Notes: a model not told the origin generated them from the sequence alone. Shown: positions 52,831 through 61,658, counted from the first letter of the stretch. The stretch: 64,000 nt of DNA from Pseudoalteromonas umbrosa (GCF_030125375.1 NZ_JASJUU010000009.1:62001-126000); one strand, 5' to 3'. A program made the numbers and translations.

Positions 52831-54159
52831 ATGATTCTTGATTTAAATGCTTTTCTGAATGCTTCAAACCCCGTTGCCACGATTGCAGATCCGCAGCCTG
52901 AATACGACGGTTTGATGCGCCATGGCATTACGCTAATTGGTTTTGAAGGCCAGCAGGCGCTGCGTGAGGTGCTTAAAGACCAAGCGCTATTACCTGAAAC
53001 CTACTTGGCTATTTATGTGGCACCAAAAGACGCACTTGATCAATCAGGCACTTCTTTTGATGAAGCACACACCAAAACACTCGTCCCCTACAAATTTGGT
53101 GGCAGCATTTTGGTGCACAAAGCGTCCTATGATGACGGTGACAAATACAACTATAAAACGCTCTATGTAGATGGGCTTCTATCAGGCACAGACTACTATT
53201 ACGGCATTAAACTCTTTGTTGATGGCGTAGAGCAAGCGGGCTTTACCGAAGGCGTATTCACGACCGCAGGTGCCGCAATCGTCCCGCCAGATCTAAATAA
53301 TTTGTCGATAGCTAAGCCTTCTGATGACTACAAATTACTGTATAACATCCTCACCCATGATATGTCTGGAGTGCCAGATAATATCGAGCCACGCTTTGAA
53401 GTTATTAACCAACTTCTGAGCAAAGCCTCGCCACGTGAAGTCATTGTTGACCGTGACGTTTATGACCCAGCGACACCTAACTACTTCACTATAGAAGATA
53501 CTGCGGGCGGAATCTTTGACCGTTACGTCTATTATGATGTCCAAGTCCGTTACCTTTACAAAACCGGCGAAGGCGTCCAAGTAGGCGCGTCGGCACCGAC
53601 CAAAATTGCCAGCGGAATACAAATTCCATGGCTACATAATTTCGTTGATCAGGTGATTTTAAAAGGCGGTGGTATTGACCAAAAGATCTTGGAAGATGCC
53701 GCTGATAAAGTCAGTCAGCTAACTCCTGCCGAGCGTGAGGCTATCTTAGCGCAAATGTCTGATGGCGACATCAATGACATCGGTCAAGTCTACACTCGCT
53801 TACTCAAGCTCGCTGCACTAGACAATGTTAAAACGCTCGAAAGCCAATGTGATGCGCTGCGACTCACCTTACGTACAGCCTTGTATGAAGCAACAGCATT
53901 GCAAGAACGCGGCAAAGGCTTATACATTACGCTGGACTTAAACACCGATGAGCAAAAACGCGTTTTTGATATGGTCACGTCCCCCTCCGATGTGCGCGGA
54001 TATAACATCCCATCACTGATCAAATTTGCTGAAGGCGTTTTTTATGTCTCAGATGACATAGATGAAGATGGCAATACGACAGGACAAACTCGATTGACTT
54101 ACATAGGCCATGCAGCCTATGAGCGCTTCTTCCTCGACTTCAATCAACGCCCAGTGTAA
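52831..54159 (+). CDS. probable virion structural protein, paralogue of the previous gene
   Basis: Also 442 aa. It mirrors the preceding product in ISGL/VDGL-type beta domains (LYVDGLLSGTDYYYGIKLFV; YYDVQVRYLYKTGEG), the hinge IPWLHNFVDQVILKGGGIDQ and the C-terminal strand region (GHAAYERFFLDFNQ). The mean similarity is low, so the duplication is old. I use ATG 52831; a TTG-type start at 52801 lacks support. A strong terminator follows. Confidence 0.62.
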   Translation: MILDLNAFLNASNPVATIADPQPEYDGLMRHGITLIGFEGQQALREVLKDQALLPETYLAIYVAPKDALDQSGTSFDEAHTKTLVPYKFGGSILVHKASYDDGDKYNYKTLYVDGLLSGTDYYYGIKLFVDGVEQAGFTEGVFTTAGAAIVPPDLNNLSIAKPSDDYKLLYNILTHDMSGVPDNIEPRFEVINQLLSKASPREVIVDRDVYDPATPNYFTIEDTAGGIFDRYVYYDVQVRYLYKTGEGVQVGASAPTKIASGIQIPWLHNFVDQVILKGGGIDQKILEDAADKVSQLTPAEREAILAQMSDGDINDIGQVYTRLLKLAALDNVKTLESQCDALRLTLRTALYEATALQERGKGLYITLDLNTDEQKRVFDMVTSPSDVRGYNIPSLIKFAEGVFYVSDDIDEDGNTTGQTRLTYIGHAAYERFFLDFNQRPV

Positions 54160-54164
54160 GTACT

Positions 54165-54197
54165 AAAACCTCAGGCAGCCAAGCCTGAGGTTTTTTC
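54165..54197. terminator. bidirectional intrinsic terminator
   Basis: AAAACCTCAGGC/GCCTGAGGTTTT with T tails on both strands, serving the converging 52831 and 54204 genes. Confidence 0.88.
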
Positions 54198-54203
54198 ACC
54201 TAA

Positions 54204-54812
54204 CTAACTTAAACTCAAATTAAGAGTGCCGCGCTTTGGCGATGCTGATTTATAGCTGATCTCACAGGTCGCGTGCAAAAGTTTCACCCATGTCTGCAAT
54301 GATTCATTGTGCTCACCTAGTAAGCTCGCTGCCAAACACGCACGCTCAACCAGCTGCTGCTGCTGTAAAAAGTTATGCCAGTCTTTATCAACAACGCGTT
54401 TAACCAAAGAAGCCAAATAGAGTAATTTGACATAATCAGGTGCCAATATTAATTGTTCAACCTCTGCCTTCCACTTGTTCGAGGCCGTCTTAAACTGGTT
54501 TTGTGCCACCTGCACCGGTGCAAAATATGACAACGCATTCACCAGATCAGGTAATTGACGCTCAGCCAGTAAAATACGCCAATCTGGCTCCCTATGCGGT
54601 AAAGACATCAACAACCCTACAGCGAAAGGTAGCGCCTCATCACCCAATGCATTTTTAAGATCCGCTAAAAACCGCAACTGTGTAATTGTATTGGCTTCAC
54701 CAAATTGCTCAGCACTGAGCGCAATCGCGTCACGCATTAAACTATCAACGCTTAACTCTTCCCCTAAGAACTTTTCAAGTTCTAGTAAGAGCGTGGTTTC
54801 ACCGTTTGACAT
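54204..54812 (-). CDS. hypothetical helical protein, 202 aa
   Basis: ATG 54812 follows TGAGGGG. The product is almost all helix (LLELEKFLGEELSVDSLMRD; TQLRFLADLKNALGDEALPF; YLASLVKRVVDKDWHNFLQQ). No motif known. Two TTGTACAA palindromes upstream suggest regulated expression. Confidence 0.65.
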   Translation of the reverse strand: MSNGETTLLLELEKFLGEELSVDSLMRDAIALSAEQFGEANTITQLRFLADLKNALGDEALPFAVGLLMSLPHREPDWRILLAERQLPDLVNALSYFAPVQVAQNQFKTASNKWKAEVEQLILAPDYVKLLYLASLVKRVVDKDWHNFLQQQQLVERACLAASLLGEHNESLQTWVKLLHATCEISYKSASPKRGTLNLSLS

Positions 54813-54960
54813 CGTTAATAACCCCTCAATATGTTGTACAATATGTGTTTTAAAACCAACCAATCGAATTGTACAATGAATTTTATTTTAAGTCGCCGTT
54901 CCAGTGGCACTTATCATGTAAAACACAATCTTGATGATGACAATACAGGTGTAACACAGT
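54813..54960. promoter_or_regulatory. divergent region with palindromes at 54834 and 54869
   Basis: TTGTACAA at 54834-54841 and 54869-54876, 35 bases apart, between divergently transcribed genes. An ATG overlaps the second site (54876) but its 49-codon frame lacks a ribosome site and collides with the 54961 gene. Confidence 0.5.
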
Positions 54961-55284
54961 ATGACAAACATAATTCCAGATGCGCCAAAAGCGGAACGCG
55001 TAGGCGACATTATCTTTTGCGATAAATTACCTTACCCTACTGATTATATTAAACAAAAGCTAACTTGCGTGGTGTTTGTACCAAACGATGACACCCTAAT
55101 CAGTATTGCTCGACATGCCATTATAATGATGATTAACCACGGTCGGCTGCGCGATGATATGGTACGTTTACGTCGGGTTGCCGATGGCGAAGAATATGAC
55201 TTCGACGCCATGATCCAAGGCGTATTAGAAGACATCACAAAAGCGGAGGCCTCACAAGCGCCAAAAATAATCACTGACCTTTAG
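54961..55284 (+). CDS. small hypothetical protein, 107 aa
   Basis: The protein reads GDIIFCDKLPYPTDYIKQKL, CVVFVPNDDTLISIARHAII and RLRDDMVRLRRVADGEEYDF. The composition indicates a genuine alpha/beta protein. Unrecognised. ACAGGTG may serve as ribosome site. Confidence 0.62.
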   Translation: MTNIIPDAPKAERVGDIIFCDKLPYPTDYIKQKLTCVVFVPNDDTLISIARHAIIMMINHGRLRDDMVRLRRVADGEEYDFDAMIQGVLEDITKAEASQAPKIITDL

Positions 55285-55393
55285 TCCCTAAAAGCTTGCA
55301 CTGTAACAGGTTTTGCCCTATATTTTTGTGCTGACTCCATTGGGGTCAGACAAAAATAATTGAGACTGATAGATAAGTGAATTGAGAATAACT

Positions 55394-56272
55394 ATGTCCC
55401 TTTCTTCTGTACAAGTCGCTGACGTACAGCGCGCAATGGCAAACAAGCATGCTGGACGCTTTATGATGAAAGCGCCAATAAATAACCCGATGCCGAGAGG
55501 TAAAGCAAAACCCATGATAAGCACTGCACAACTTATCAGTGCAATGCATAACAGTAAGCTTGATGCGGTATTTAATAGCCGTATAGACTCGTGGCATATG
55601 GGCATGTCCCACTTGTTGGCCGCAGGTCACACAACCGATGCACAAGCCAAACATTTACATCACTTGGCCAGAGCCAGCGCGCTCTTTGATCAGTTCTGTG
55701 TTGGACTGAGCGTCAACACCACAGAGCAGCGTGTTTACTTGGCTTTCCAATTGATTAATCATGCCGGTGAAGCCCAACTACCCAGTGAAGATGTGGTGGC
55801 CAGTGCCATCGATGACTTGGCGCAAAGTACCCGTTTATTTTCATTCTATACCTACGTGCAGCATAGCGATGGAAAACGCTCTTGGTGTGATTTTAGTGGC
55901 GTTGACCCAGTGGCTTATCAAAGTGCCATTGACCAATCATATTGTGAAGCCGCTCTTGCAGATATAGATGGCGGGTTTGTCTTAACGTTTAGTTACCATG
56001 CTCTATATGTTGCCACCTGTGACAACGACACTGAATTATCCAAAGGCGTAGGCGTAATAAGCGAAGGGGCATACAAAACCAAATACCATTTATCAGAGCC
56101 TTATCAGGATACCTCGCCGGGTGAGCTTAGTCTGCGCGTGGGTGAATATCGACGTTCAATGCAGGCTGCACAAAATGTGCGGATTATGTCTTGTACTACC
56201 CGTAACAAGCGGTCATCCGCCACTAAAGCAAATAAAAAAGCGGCGGCAAAAGCACGTAAAAAGCGTAGATAA
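55394..56272 (+). CDS. hypothetical protein with lysine-rich tail, 292 aa
   Basis: The body has VQVADVQRAMANKHAGRFMM, HLLAAGHTTDAQAKHLHHLA and YVQHSDGKRSWCDFSGVDPV. It ends in a very basic tail (KRSSATKANKKAAAKARKKR), suggesting nucleic-acid contact. It precedes the RNase H gene by 3 bases. I recognise no family. TTGAGAC (55360-55366) lies upstream. Confidence 0.65.
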   Translation: MSLSSVQVADVQRAMANKHAGRFMMKAPINNPMPRGKAKPMISTAQLISAMHNSKLDAVFNSRIDSWHMGMSHLLAAGHTTDAQAKHLHHLARASALFDQFCVGLSVNTTEQRVYLAFQLINHAGEAQLPSEDVVASAIDDLAQSTRLFSFYTYVQHSDGKRSWCDFSGVDPVAYQSAIDQSYCEAALADIDGGFVLTFSYHALYVATCDNDTELSKGVGVISEGAYKTKYHLSEPYQDTSPGELSLRVGEYRRSMQAAQNVRIMSCTTRNKRSSATKANKKAAAKARKKRR

Positions 56273-56275
56273 ATC

Positions 56276-56914
56276 ATGGCAAAGCGCAACCCAACTTGTC
56301 AGCAATTACGCACTGCATTGGACCCAGAGCGATTAGCGGAGCAACTCGCTTATGCCTTGCCACGTGCCTACTCTAGACCCGCGCTGTATCTATTTTGCGA
56401 TGGTGGTGTGGTCTATAGACGCGATAAAATCAGTAACAAAGTCGACTCAACTGGACCTGGTGGATGGGGGTGTGCTTTTTTACTGGTCGATGAAGACACT
56501 TCGGCCTATCTGAGCTGTTTGCGTGGTAATCACCCCAATACAACCAATAACCAAATGGAGCTGCATGCCGTGAATCACGCCTTATTGCAGCTCAAAGAGC
56601 TTGATGACATTAGCACTGGGCAAGTTCGGCTCCATATCATTTCCGACTCCCAATATGTGGTTAAAGGCGCAACACAGTGGCTTGATGGCTGGAAAGCAAG
56701 GCACTTTGAAGGGGTGAAGAACTTACCGTACTGGCAGCAATTTTTGCTCGCTAGCCAAGGCTTAAAGCCGACTTGGCACCACTGCCGTGGACACCGTAAT
56801 GCCGCTGACTTTCCCGCCAGAAGCTGGGATAAATTTACCGCCATCGGTAATGATATTGCCGATAAGCTTGCAACACTCGGGCGGCTCGAACTCACGTCCC
56901 AAAAAAGCCGGTAA
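56276..56914 (+). CDS. rnhA: ribonuclease HI
   Basis: This 212-residue enzyme cleaves RNA in RNA-DNA hybrids, removing primers. Four catalytic acids are visible: Asp in LYLFCDGGVVYRR, Glu in NNQMELHAVNHALL, Asp in IISDSQYVVKGATQWLDGWK, and Asp in NDIADKLA with the preceding His in CRGHRNAAD. It is longer than E. coli RNase HI (155 aa), with an N-terminal extension of about 40 residues and a larger insertion before NDIAD. Confidence 0.9.
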   Translation: MAKRNPTCQQLRTALDPERLAEQLAYALPRAYSRPALYLFCDGGVVYRRDKISNKVDSTGPGGWGCAFLLVDEDTSAYLSCLRGNHPNTTNNQMELHAVNHALLQLKELDDISTGQVRLHIISDSQYVVKGATQWLDGWKARHFEGVKNLPYWQQFLLASQGLKPTWHHCRGHRNAADFPARSWDKFTAIGNDIADKLATLGRLELTSQKSR

Positions 56915-56925
56915 TCACCGGCTTT
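56904..56925. terminator. bidirectional terminator between rnhA and the P-loop gene
   Basis: AAAGCCGGT/ACCGGCTTT stem; the minus strand has six T, the plus strand CTTTCTCT. It overlaps the end of rnhA. Confidence 0.78.
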
Positions 56926-56948
56926 CTCTATACTATTAAAAACACCTT

Positions 56949-57878
56949 CTATTTATTAGCAATCCGCGTCACATCAACGGTTTGGTACAAGGTATGGTTT
57001 AAGGCATCTAACATGGGACTGTCATTGATGCGCGTCAACGCCGCGTCTAACCAATGCAGTAAATCACTCACGACCAAGCTATGTAACCAAGCCACACGCA
57101 CCACCACAGTATCAGCACAAAAAGGCAGTTCAGCCAACTTGAAGGTCACCCCTTCTTGGTCCATCAAGGTTTTACGAACATGGTTTTCTAACGAGCCCAA
57201 AGCATTGGTTTGATTGTGCTCAGCCAGCCCATCAAGCTGAGTACACAGACCTTGCTCGGTGTCACCAGATAAAATCGCATGGCGTATCGTCGGCTCGCCA
57301 TCAGTCGGTACACGTAACTCACTCAATAAGCTCGACAACAGCGTTTCAACGTGCAAAATATGGTGTGGCTTAGCAGGAGCAGAACCCGCTTTTTCGGTCA
57401 GTGTAATGGCAGGGTTACGTTTGACATTCACAAGCAAATCAAAGTGTTTCATGGTGATCAACTTACAGCGGTCTATATACTGAATAAGGCGCGTGTAGTG
57501 TTGCTCAGACAGCTCCGTAGTGGCCACTATGTCTGCCAATGTATAAGCGGCCATGCACATCGGCGTCCTATCGGTGATAAACCCGCCGGAATGCGCGCTC
57601 CATTGCTTATCGGCATGATCAAGCAAGTAGTTTTGCGCATCTAAGCGTGCAGTAAAATCATTGTGATAAGTGGCCTCTGAATTAAACCCTACACTGGCCA
57701 AGGTTTGCGAAGCTTGGGTACTGATAAATGGTAAACCGGTTGCCTCACTGTACTTTTCAGCCAAGGTGGTTTTTCCGGTGCGCTGAGCGCCTGTCAGACC
57801 GATACGCGTGTGTTTTGTCATATCATCAAGCAGTGAATCTGTTTTTGCTTGTGCTAAAGACATCGCAATATGCTTCAT
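56949..57878 (-). CDS. P-loop NTPase (NadR/nucleotide kinase-like)
   Basis: The 309-residue protein has Walker A IGLTGAQRTGKTTLAEKYSE near residues 26-45 and GGFITDRTPMCMAAY, with an Asp-Arg like the DR lid-side motif of nucleotide kinases and of the NadR/AAA_28 group. Phage members are thought to phosphorylate nucleotides or act in NAD metabolism. The second half (about 190-309) is not recognised. AAAGGGGA precedes the ATG. Confidence 0.7.
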   Translation of the reverse strand: MKHIAMSLAQAKTDSLLDDMTKHTRIGLTGAQRTGKTTLAEKYSEATGLPFISTQASQTLASVGFNSEATYHNDFTARLDAQNYLLDHADKQWSAHSGGFITDRTPMCMAAYTLADIVATTELSEQHYTRLIQYIDRCKLITMKHFDLLVNVKRNPAITLTEKAGSAPAKPHHILHVETLLSSLLSELRVPTDGEPTIRHAILSGDTEQGLCTQLDGLAEHNQTNALGSLENHVRKTLMDQEGVTFKLAELPFCADTVVVRVAWLHSLVVSDLLHWLDAALTRINDSPMLDALNHTLYQTVDVTRIANK

Positions 57879-58079
57879 TGGGTGTTCCCCTTTATAAATT
57901 TTTCTTAAGTATCAATTACGAGCGTTTAAACTCGGCTGCATTCTAGCACTTCTCAACGCGTCCCTGCCAGTGAAATTAATTAGATTAATTGCTGAAACAT
58001 AGCGCCATTTGTGGATATAATAACGATTGTACAATGATAAAAAACGATCATTAATTTGAGACACAGAAATGGAGCCACT
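57879..58079 (+). promoter_or_regulatory. control region of the 58.1 kb gene
   Basis: TTGTACAA (58027-58034) is followed 29 bases later by TTGAGAC (58056-58062), then GGAGCCACT and the ATG. Confidence 0.5.
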
Positions 58080-59552
58080 ATGAGCACGCTTGATCACGTC
58101 GCCACTTTATTTGAAGATTTAGTCCAACAGCTAAATACCCAGCATATTCAGAAGCCCCAACAAGGCGTCAAGTTTCATCAGGATGCATCACTGCTGCATG
58201 CGTTAAGTAACCCAGACTACTATCAACAACAAATACTGCGTGTTGTGTCGGTTGCAGAACTATTAACAGTTGCAGCCAATTCAGCAGTGCGTGCACGCGG
58301 CTATCAAGCGCAGGGGCAAGACGAATTTGTAACATTGCATCGCGCTTTATTAACGGCCCAATTAAAGCTGTCTTCGGCACTCAGTATTGCTGGCGCAGAG
58401 CTAGTGCGCATAAAAGACTGTCCAACCCACAACCTCAATCACTCAGCAGCCAGAGCCGTACAGGACATCTTTGTCAATGCCGTTCATGGTCGGGCGTACT
58501 TGGACCAACTTGTTGAAATATTGACGATTTGGGCAACTTCAATCAAAGCGCTATGCAGCCACTCAAACCTACATCGCTATCACAAAGCCCTGCGCAGTTA
58601 TTTTGATGACATTGTCACGACCACTGCTGTACTGTGTAATTTAACCCATACGCCATTCAGTCAACCTCGTGCAACGGCACCGCAAGTTACTCAAGCCCAA
58701 TCGGCCCCAAGTAGTGCCCCGCTCTACAACACACAACGCGATCATGTCGATTACTTTGATTGGAGCGAGCACCAAACATTTACTCAGGTAATTAAGGTCA
58801 ATAACGCCGCCGCAGCAACGGGTAAGATCAATATCAAAGCACACAGTGCGCAGCCTGTTGTGGAAGCCGATATCCGCTATCAATTCAGCGATAAAAAAGT
58901 GCCAGTTCAAGATAACATCTTATTTAGTTTTAGTGAGTTAGATGAGTCACACGGCGGCGCAATTGCGCTGAATACCGCACAAAAAGATGTTAACGACGCC
59001 GTGTTCTGGTTGCTTGGCAACGAAAGTGGGATAGTCTGGAGTAGTACATTGATGACCTACTTTGACTTACTCAATGCCGCAGCAGAAAAGCTGCAACAAT
59101 CCAACGGTAAGTTCAAAGCTGCAACACGTGATATGCGTCAAACTGCACAGCGCATCGAAAACATTTTAGTCAATGATATCAAGCAAGTGCTAAACGATAT
59201 TGGTTTATGGGATGAAGCGCCACAAGGGGCTAATAATCGCCGTATTGCAACCAAATACAAGCGCATCTTGGTTGAGATCAACCCAGACAAAGCACTGCTG
59301 AATTTGCTAGACGCACTGACCGAACAAGGAGCGGACGGCTTCATCTCCTGTTTTAGTAAAGTGCTATTTGCGCTTGCCAATGCCCACGATGAAGTTAAAA
59401 AAGGTGCCTTACTAGATACATTAGACGATAAAGAGCGCAAAAAAGTCGTTGCGCTACTAGCGCATCTGAGTTTGGCCATTGGCAAAGAACTTGATAAATT
59501 ATCAAAGCAAATGAGCACAGAGCAGCCAGATCAAGCAACCGAGTCTAAGTGA
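58080..59552 (+). CDS. hypothetical protein, 490 aa
   Basis: The protein has a helical N-terminal half (AELLTVAANSAVRARGYQAQ; QLVEILTIWATSIKAL), a Ser/Pro/Ala-rich linker near 200-220 and a helical C-terminal half (TYFDLLNAAAEKLQQSNGKF; DKERKKVVALLAHLSLAIGK). No signal, transmembrane or catalytic motif is evident. Its length, location and helical content would suit a virion or assembly protein; unproven. Confidence 0.65.
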   Translation: MSTLDHVATLFEDLVQQLNTQHIQKPQQGVKFHQDASLLHALSNPDYYQQQILRVVSVAELLTVAANSAVRARGYQAQGQDEFVTLHRALLTAQLKLSSALSIAGAELVRIKDCPTHNLNHSAARAVQDIFVNAVHGRAYLDQLVEILTIWATSIKALCSHSNLHRYHKALRSYFDDIVTTTAVLCNLTHTPFSQPRATAPQVTQAQSAPSSAPLYNTQRDHVDYFDWSEHQTFTQVIKVNNAAAATGKINIKAHSAQPVVEADIRYQFSDKKVPVQDNILFSFSELDESHGGAIALNTAQKDVNDAVFWLLGNESGIVWSSTLMTYFDLLNAAAEKLQQSNGKFKAATRDMRQTAQRIENILVNDIKQVLNDIGLWDEAPQGANNRRIATKYKRILVEINPDKALLNLLDALTEQGADGFISCFSKVLFALANAHDEVKKGALLDTLDDKERKKVVALLAHLSLAIGKELDKLSKQMSTEQPDQATESK

Positions 59553-59666
59553 TAACTTGCTTGTCACTTTTTGTACAGCACTTTTACGACCTACAAAAGT
59601 GTTGTACAATGTTAAATGCTACTTACTTTGAATAAGCCTATTTTAATTGAGACGAGATAACGAATT
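59553..59666 (+). promoter_or_regulatory. control region of the 59.7 kb gene
   Basis: TTGTACAA (59602-59609) and TTGAGAC (59647-59653) lie 45 bases apart before the ATG; TTTTGTACAGC at about 59570 is a near-copy of the palindrome. Confidence 0.5.
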
Positions 59667-60167
59667 ATGTTTTTAATCAATAATACCCAAGGTCGTGTTT
59701 CATTCCCGATCAAAAGTCACAATAAAGTGATCACTTTATCACCGGGTGAGAAATCAGAAGAGTTTGATGACAAGCTGTATACTGAGCTGGCACCATACAT
59801 ACGCGCTTTTAACTTATCAATGGAAGGCTATCAAGCGACACATGGCTCAGTAGTGCGCAAACATTCAGGCAACACTGTAACATCTGATCCGAAGGAAAAT
59901 TCAGGGGCTTATAAAGCCAAAGAGCGTGAAAAGAAAGCGAATGACTTTGCACTAGCCAGATCAAAAGCGGCAATGGATGTCATTGAAAGCAATAAAGCGG
60001 CCAAGCAAAAGGCATCTGAAAAACTTGCTGAAGCTGAGCAAAAGGCTGAGCAAAACGTGGCTGAGACACCGACTGAGACGAAAGCAAAATCGACCTCGAA
60101 ATCTCCTAAAGCGGCTACTAAGCGCACGCGTCGCTCTACTTTAAACCGTAAAGCAAACGCTAAGTAA
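59667..60167 (+). CDS. hypothetical protein with charged Ala/Lys/Glu-rich C-terminus
   Basis: Residues 1-60 form a small beta domain (MFLINNTQGRVSFPIKSHNK; VITLSPGEKSEEFDD). The rest is a charged helix (EKLAEAEQKAEQNVAETPTE) ending in a basic tail (AATKRTRRSTLNRKANAK). The N-terminal pattern recalls small phage head or connector accessory domains. Unrecognised with certainty. Confidence 0.62.
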   Translation: MFLINNTQGRVSFPIKSHNKVITLSPGEKSEEFDDKLYTELAPYIRAFNLSMEGYQATHGSVVRKHSGNTVTSDPKENSGAYKAKEREKKANDFALARSKAAMDVIESNKAAKQKASEKLAEAEQKAEQNVAETPTETKAKSTSKSPKAATKRTRRSTLNRKANAK

Positions 60168-60243
60168 ACCAATTTAAGAGCTTCGGGCAGTATGTTGATA
60201 AAGGGCGCTGTTGACTGCGCCTTTTCTCGTAACGGAGCCTAAT

Positions 60244-60936
60244 ATGACACTAGACGAATTGATCGACTATGTAATGACCGAGAGTGGTGAGTTCATAGTT
60301 GGAGAGCTTGAAACCACGCAGATAAACCGCCACCGCTTCCACTTGATAGTCAAACGCGCCCTCGCGATTTACAGCAAATATCGTCCCTTGGTAGACCGCC
60401 AAACTTTAACCGTAAATGCTGCATTAGATTTGACCGATCAAAGCTTAGGGTTTACGCCTGAATGGGTATCCCGCGTGGTGCCAGTCAGCGACTCAAGTAC
60501 CAGTAATATGCAAAGTGCTGCGGCCTTTATTTACGGCAATGCCGGTGGATTATCAGACCCTTACTTTGCCACCAGCCGACCTCGCCAAATACCTTGGGAA
60601 TACAACAAGCCGATCCTGTCTGTGTCAGGCACTGCGGGACTCTATGACGTCACCATGCACCGTCACCATACACTGAGTAACATCAGAAAGGATGACAAAA
60701 ACTTGGTGACACACGCCGAAGTAGACAGCATTGATTATTCTGACGATATCTTTTTTGACATATTAGTGGGCTTCTTTTTGATGTCTCTTGGACGTTCAAG
60801 ACGCGCATTTACGCTCAATGACCTACCCGTCACCATGGACGCCAGTGACTTGGTGTCTGAAGGAGAAGACAAAGTCAATGACGCCAAAGAGCGCTTAACC
60901 GAACAGTCGAGTTGGTATCTTGCACTGGGTGAATAA
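60244..60936 (+). CDS. possible head-completion/neck protein, 230 aa
   Basis: The product begins MTLDELIDYVMTESGEFIVG, then VKRALAIYSKYRP, a beta-rich middle (TPEWVSRVVPVSD; WEYNKPILSVSGTAGLYDVT), and a C-terminal helix pair (FFDILVGFFLMSLGRSRRAF; DKVNDAKERLTEQSSW). The profile is like neck or adaptor proteins of large myoviruses, but this is a weak resemblance. GGAGCCTAAT precedes the ATG. Confidence 0.5.
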   Translation: MTLDELIDYVMTESGEFIVGELETTQINRHRFHLIVKRALAIYSKYRPLVDRQTLTVNAALDLTDQSLGFTPEWVSRVVPVSDSSTSNMQSAAAFIYGNAGGLSDPYFATSRPRQIPWEYNKPILSVSGTAGLYDVTMHRHHTLSNIRKDDKNLVTHAEVDSIDYSDDIFFDILVGFFLMSLGRSRRAFTLNDLPVTMDASDLVSEGEDKVNDAKERLTEQSSWYLALGE

Positions 60937-60991
60937 TCATAGCCAATGAGGGGCGATTGCCCCTCACAATTATATCGAGACTGAGACAACC

Positions 60992-61489
60992 ATGACCACA
61001 ATTGTAGAACTCATTCGCGGCACCGAGGCCGTAAGAGACCGTGCAGAGGCCGCAGATGGATATGTACGGATGGAAAACTCACGCTATGCTGCGGGCACTA
61101 AAACCTTGATGTTCAGTGCCGCCATTAATAGTGAATCCAAATCTAGCTCACGCTATAGCGCGGTTATCATGTTTCAAGGCGTCGAGTTTGCTGACAGTCG
61201 TCGCGGCAGCTTTAGCCTGCCTTTTGAGGTGAATGGCAAACGGGTGTATGTTGAGAAACCCAAGATGTCAAAGCACGACGTGCGTATACGCTGCTCATGC
61301 ACTGACTACACTCATACTTGGGCATGGTGGAACAACAAGCATGATGCCCTCTTTGGTAAAAAGTTTCCGCCTTACCGCCGCAAGACAAACAATCGTCCAC
61401 AGCGCAACAAGGTCAAGCAACCAGGCATGTGCAAACATTTACTGGCTTTGATTGAACGACTCAGAAATACAGGGATTATCAGCCGCTAA
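60992..61489 (+). CDS. SWIM-like zinc-finger protein
   Basis: This 165-residue protein has RIRCSCTDYTHTWAWW and, after a basic insert (KKFPPYRRKTNNRPQRNKVK), PGMCKHLLALIERL. This is the CxC...CxH arrangement of a SWIM-type zinc finger, which binds DNA or proteins. Residues before it form a beta-rich domain (TLMFSAAINSESKSSSRYSA). TGAGAC (60982-60987) is just upstream. Function unknown. Confidence 0.6.
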   Translation: MTTIVELIRGTEAVRDRAEAADGYVRMENSRYAAGTKTLMFSAAINSESKSSSRYSAVIMFQGVEFADSRRGSFSLPFEVNGKRVYVEKPKMSKHDVRIRCSCTDYTHTWAWWNNKHDALFGKKFPPYRRKTNNRPQRNKVKQPGMCKHLLALIERLRNTGIISR

Positions 61490-61658
61490 CGCCTTGATAT
61501 CAGCCAGAGGCTGGCTCAATGATTGACTATCGCACTGCCTAATACAATCAAAACACATTGTACAATGTTTTCTACGTGATAGTATTAAACACACAGACAA
61601 TTAGTTATAATTGTATTATCGATACCGAGTTGAGACTGTCTGTTAGGAGACATGAAGA
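61490..61658 (+). promoter_or_regulatory. control region of the 61.7 kb operon
   Basis: TTGTACAA (61558-61565) is followed 16 bases after TTGTAC by TAGTAT; TTGAGAC lies at 61630-61636; ribosome site TTAGGAGAC precedes ATG 61659. Confidence 0.5.

Noticed and set aside
54876..55025. 49-codon frame starting within a TTGTACAA site
   Set aside because: No ribosome site and a long out-of-frame overlap with the better supported gene at 54961.
1430..61565. TTGTACAA as a standard sigma-70 -35 element
   Set aside because: A few copies have TTGTAC 16-17 bases before a -10-like hexamer (51285, 61558). Others abut TATAAT (39927), sit 11 bases from it (15762, 17866), or occur inside genes, so spacing is not constant. 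Palindromic binding fits better.
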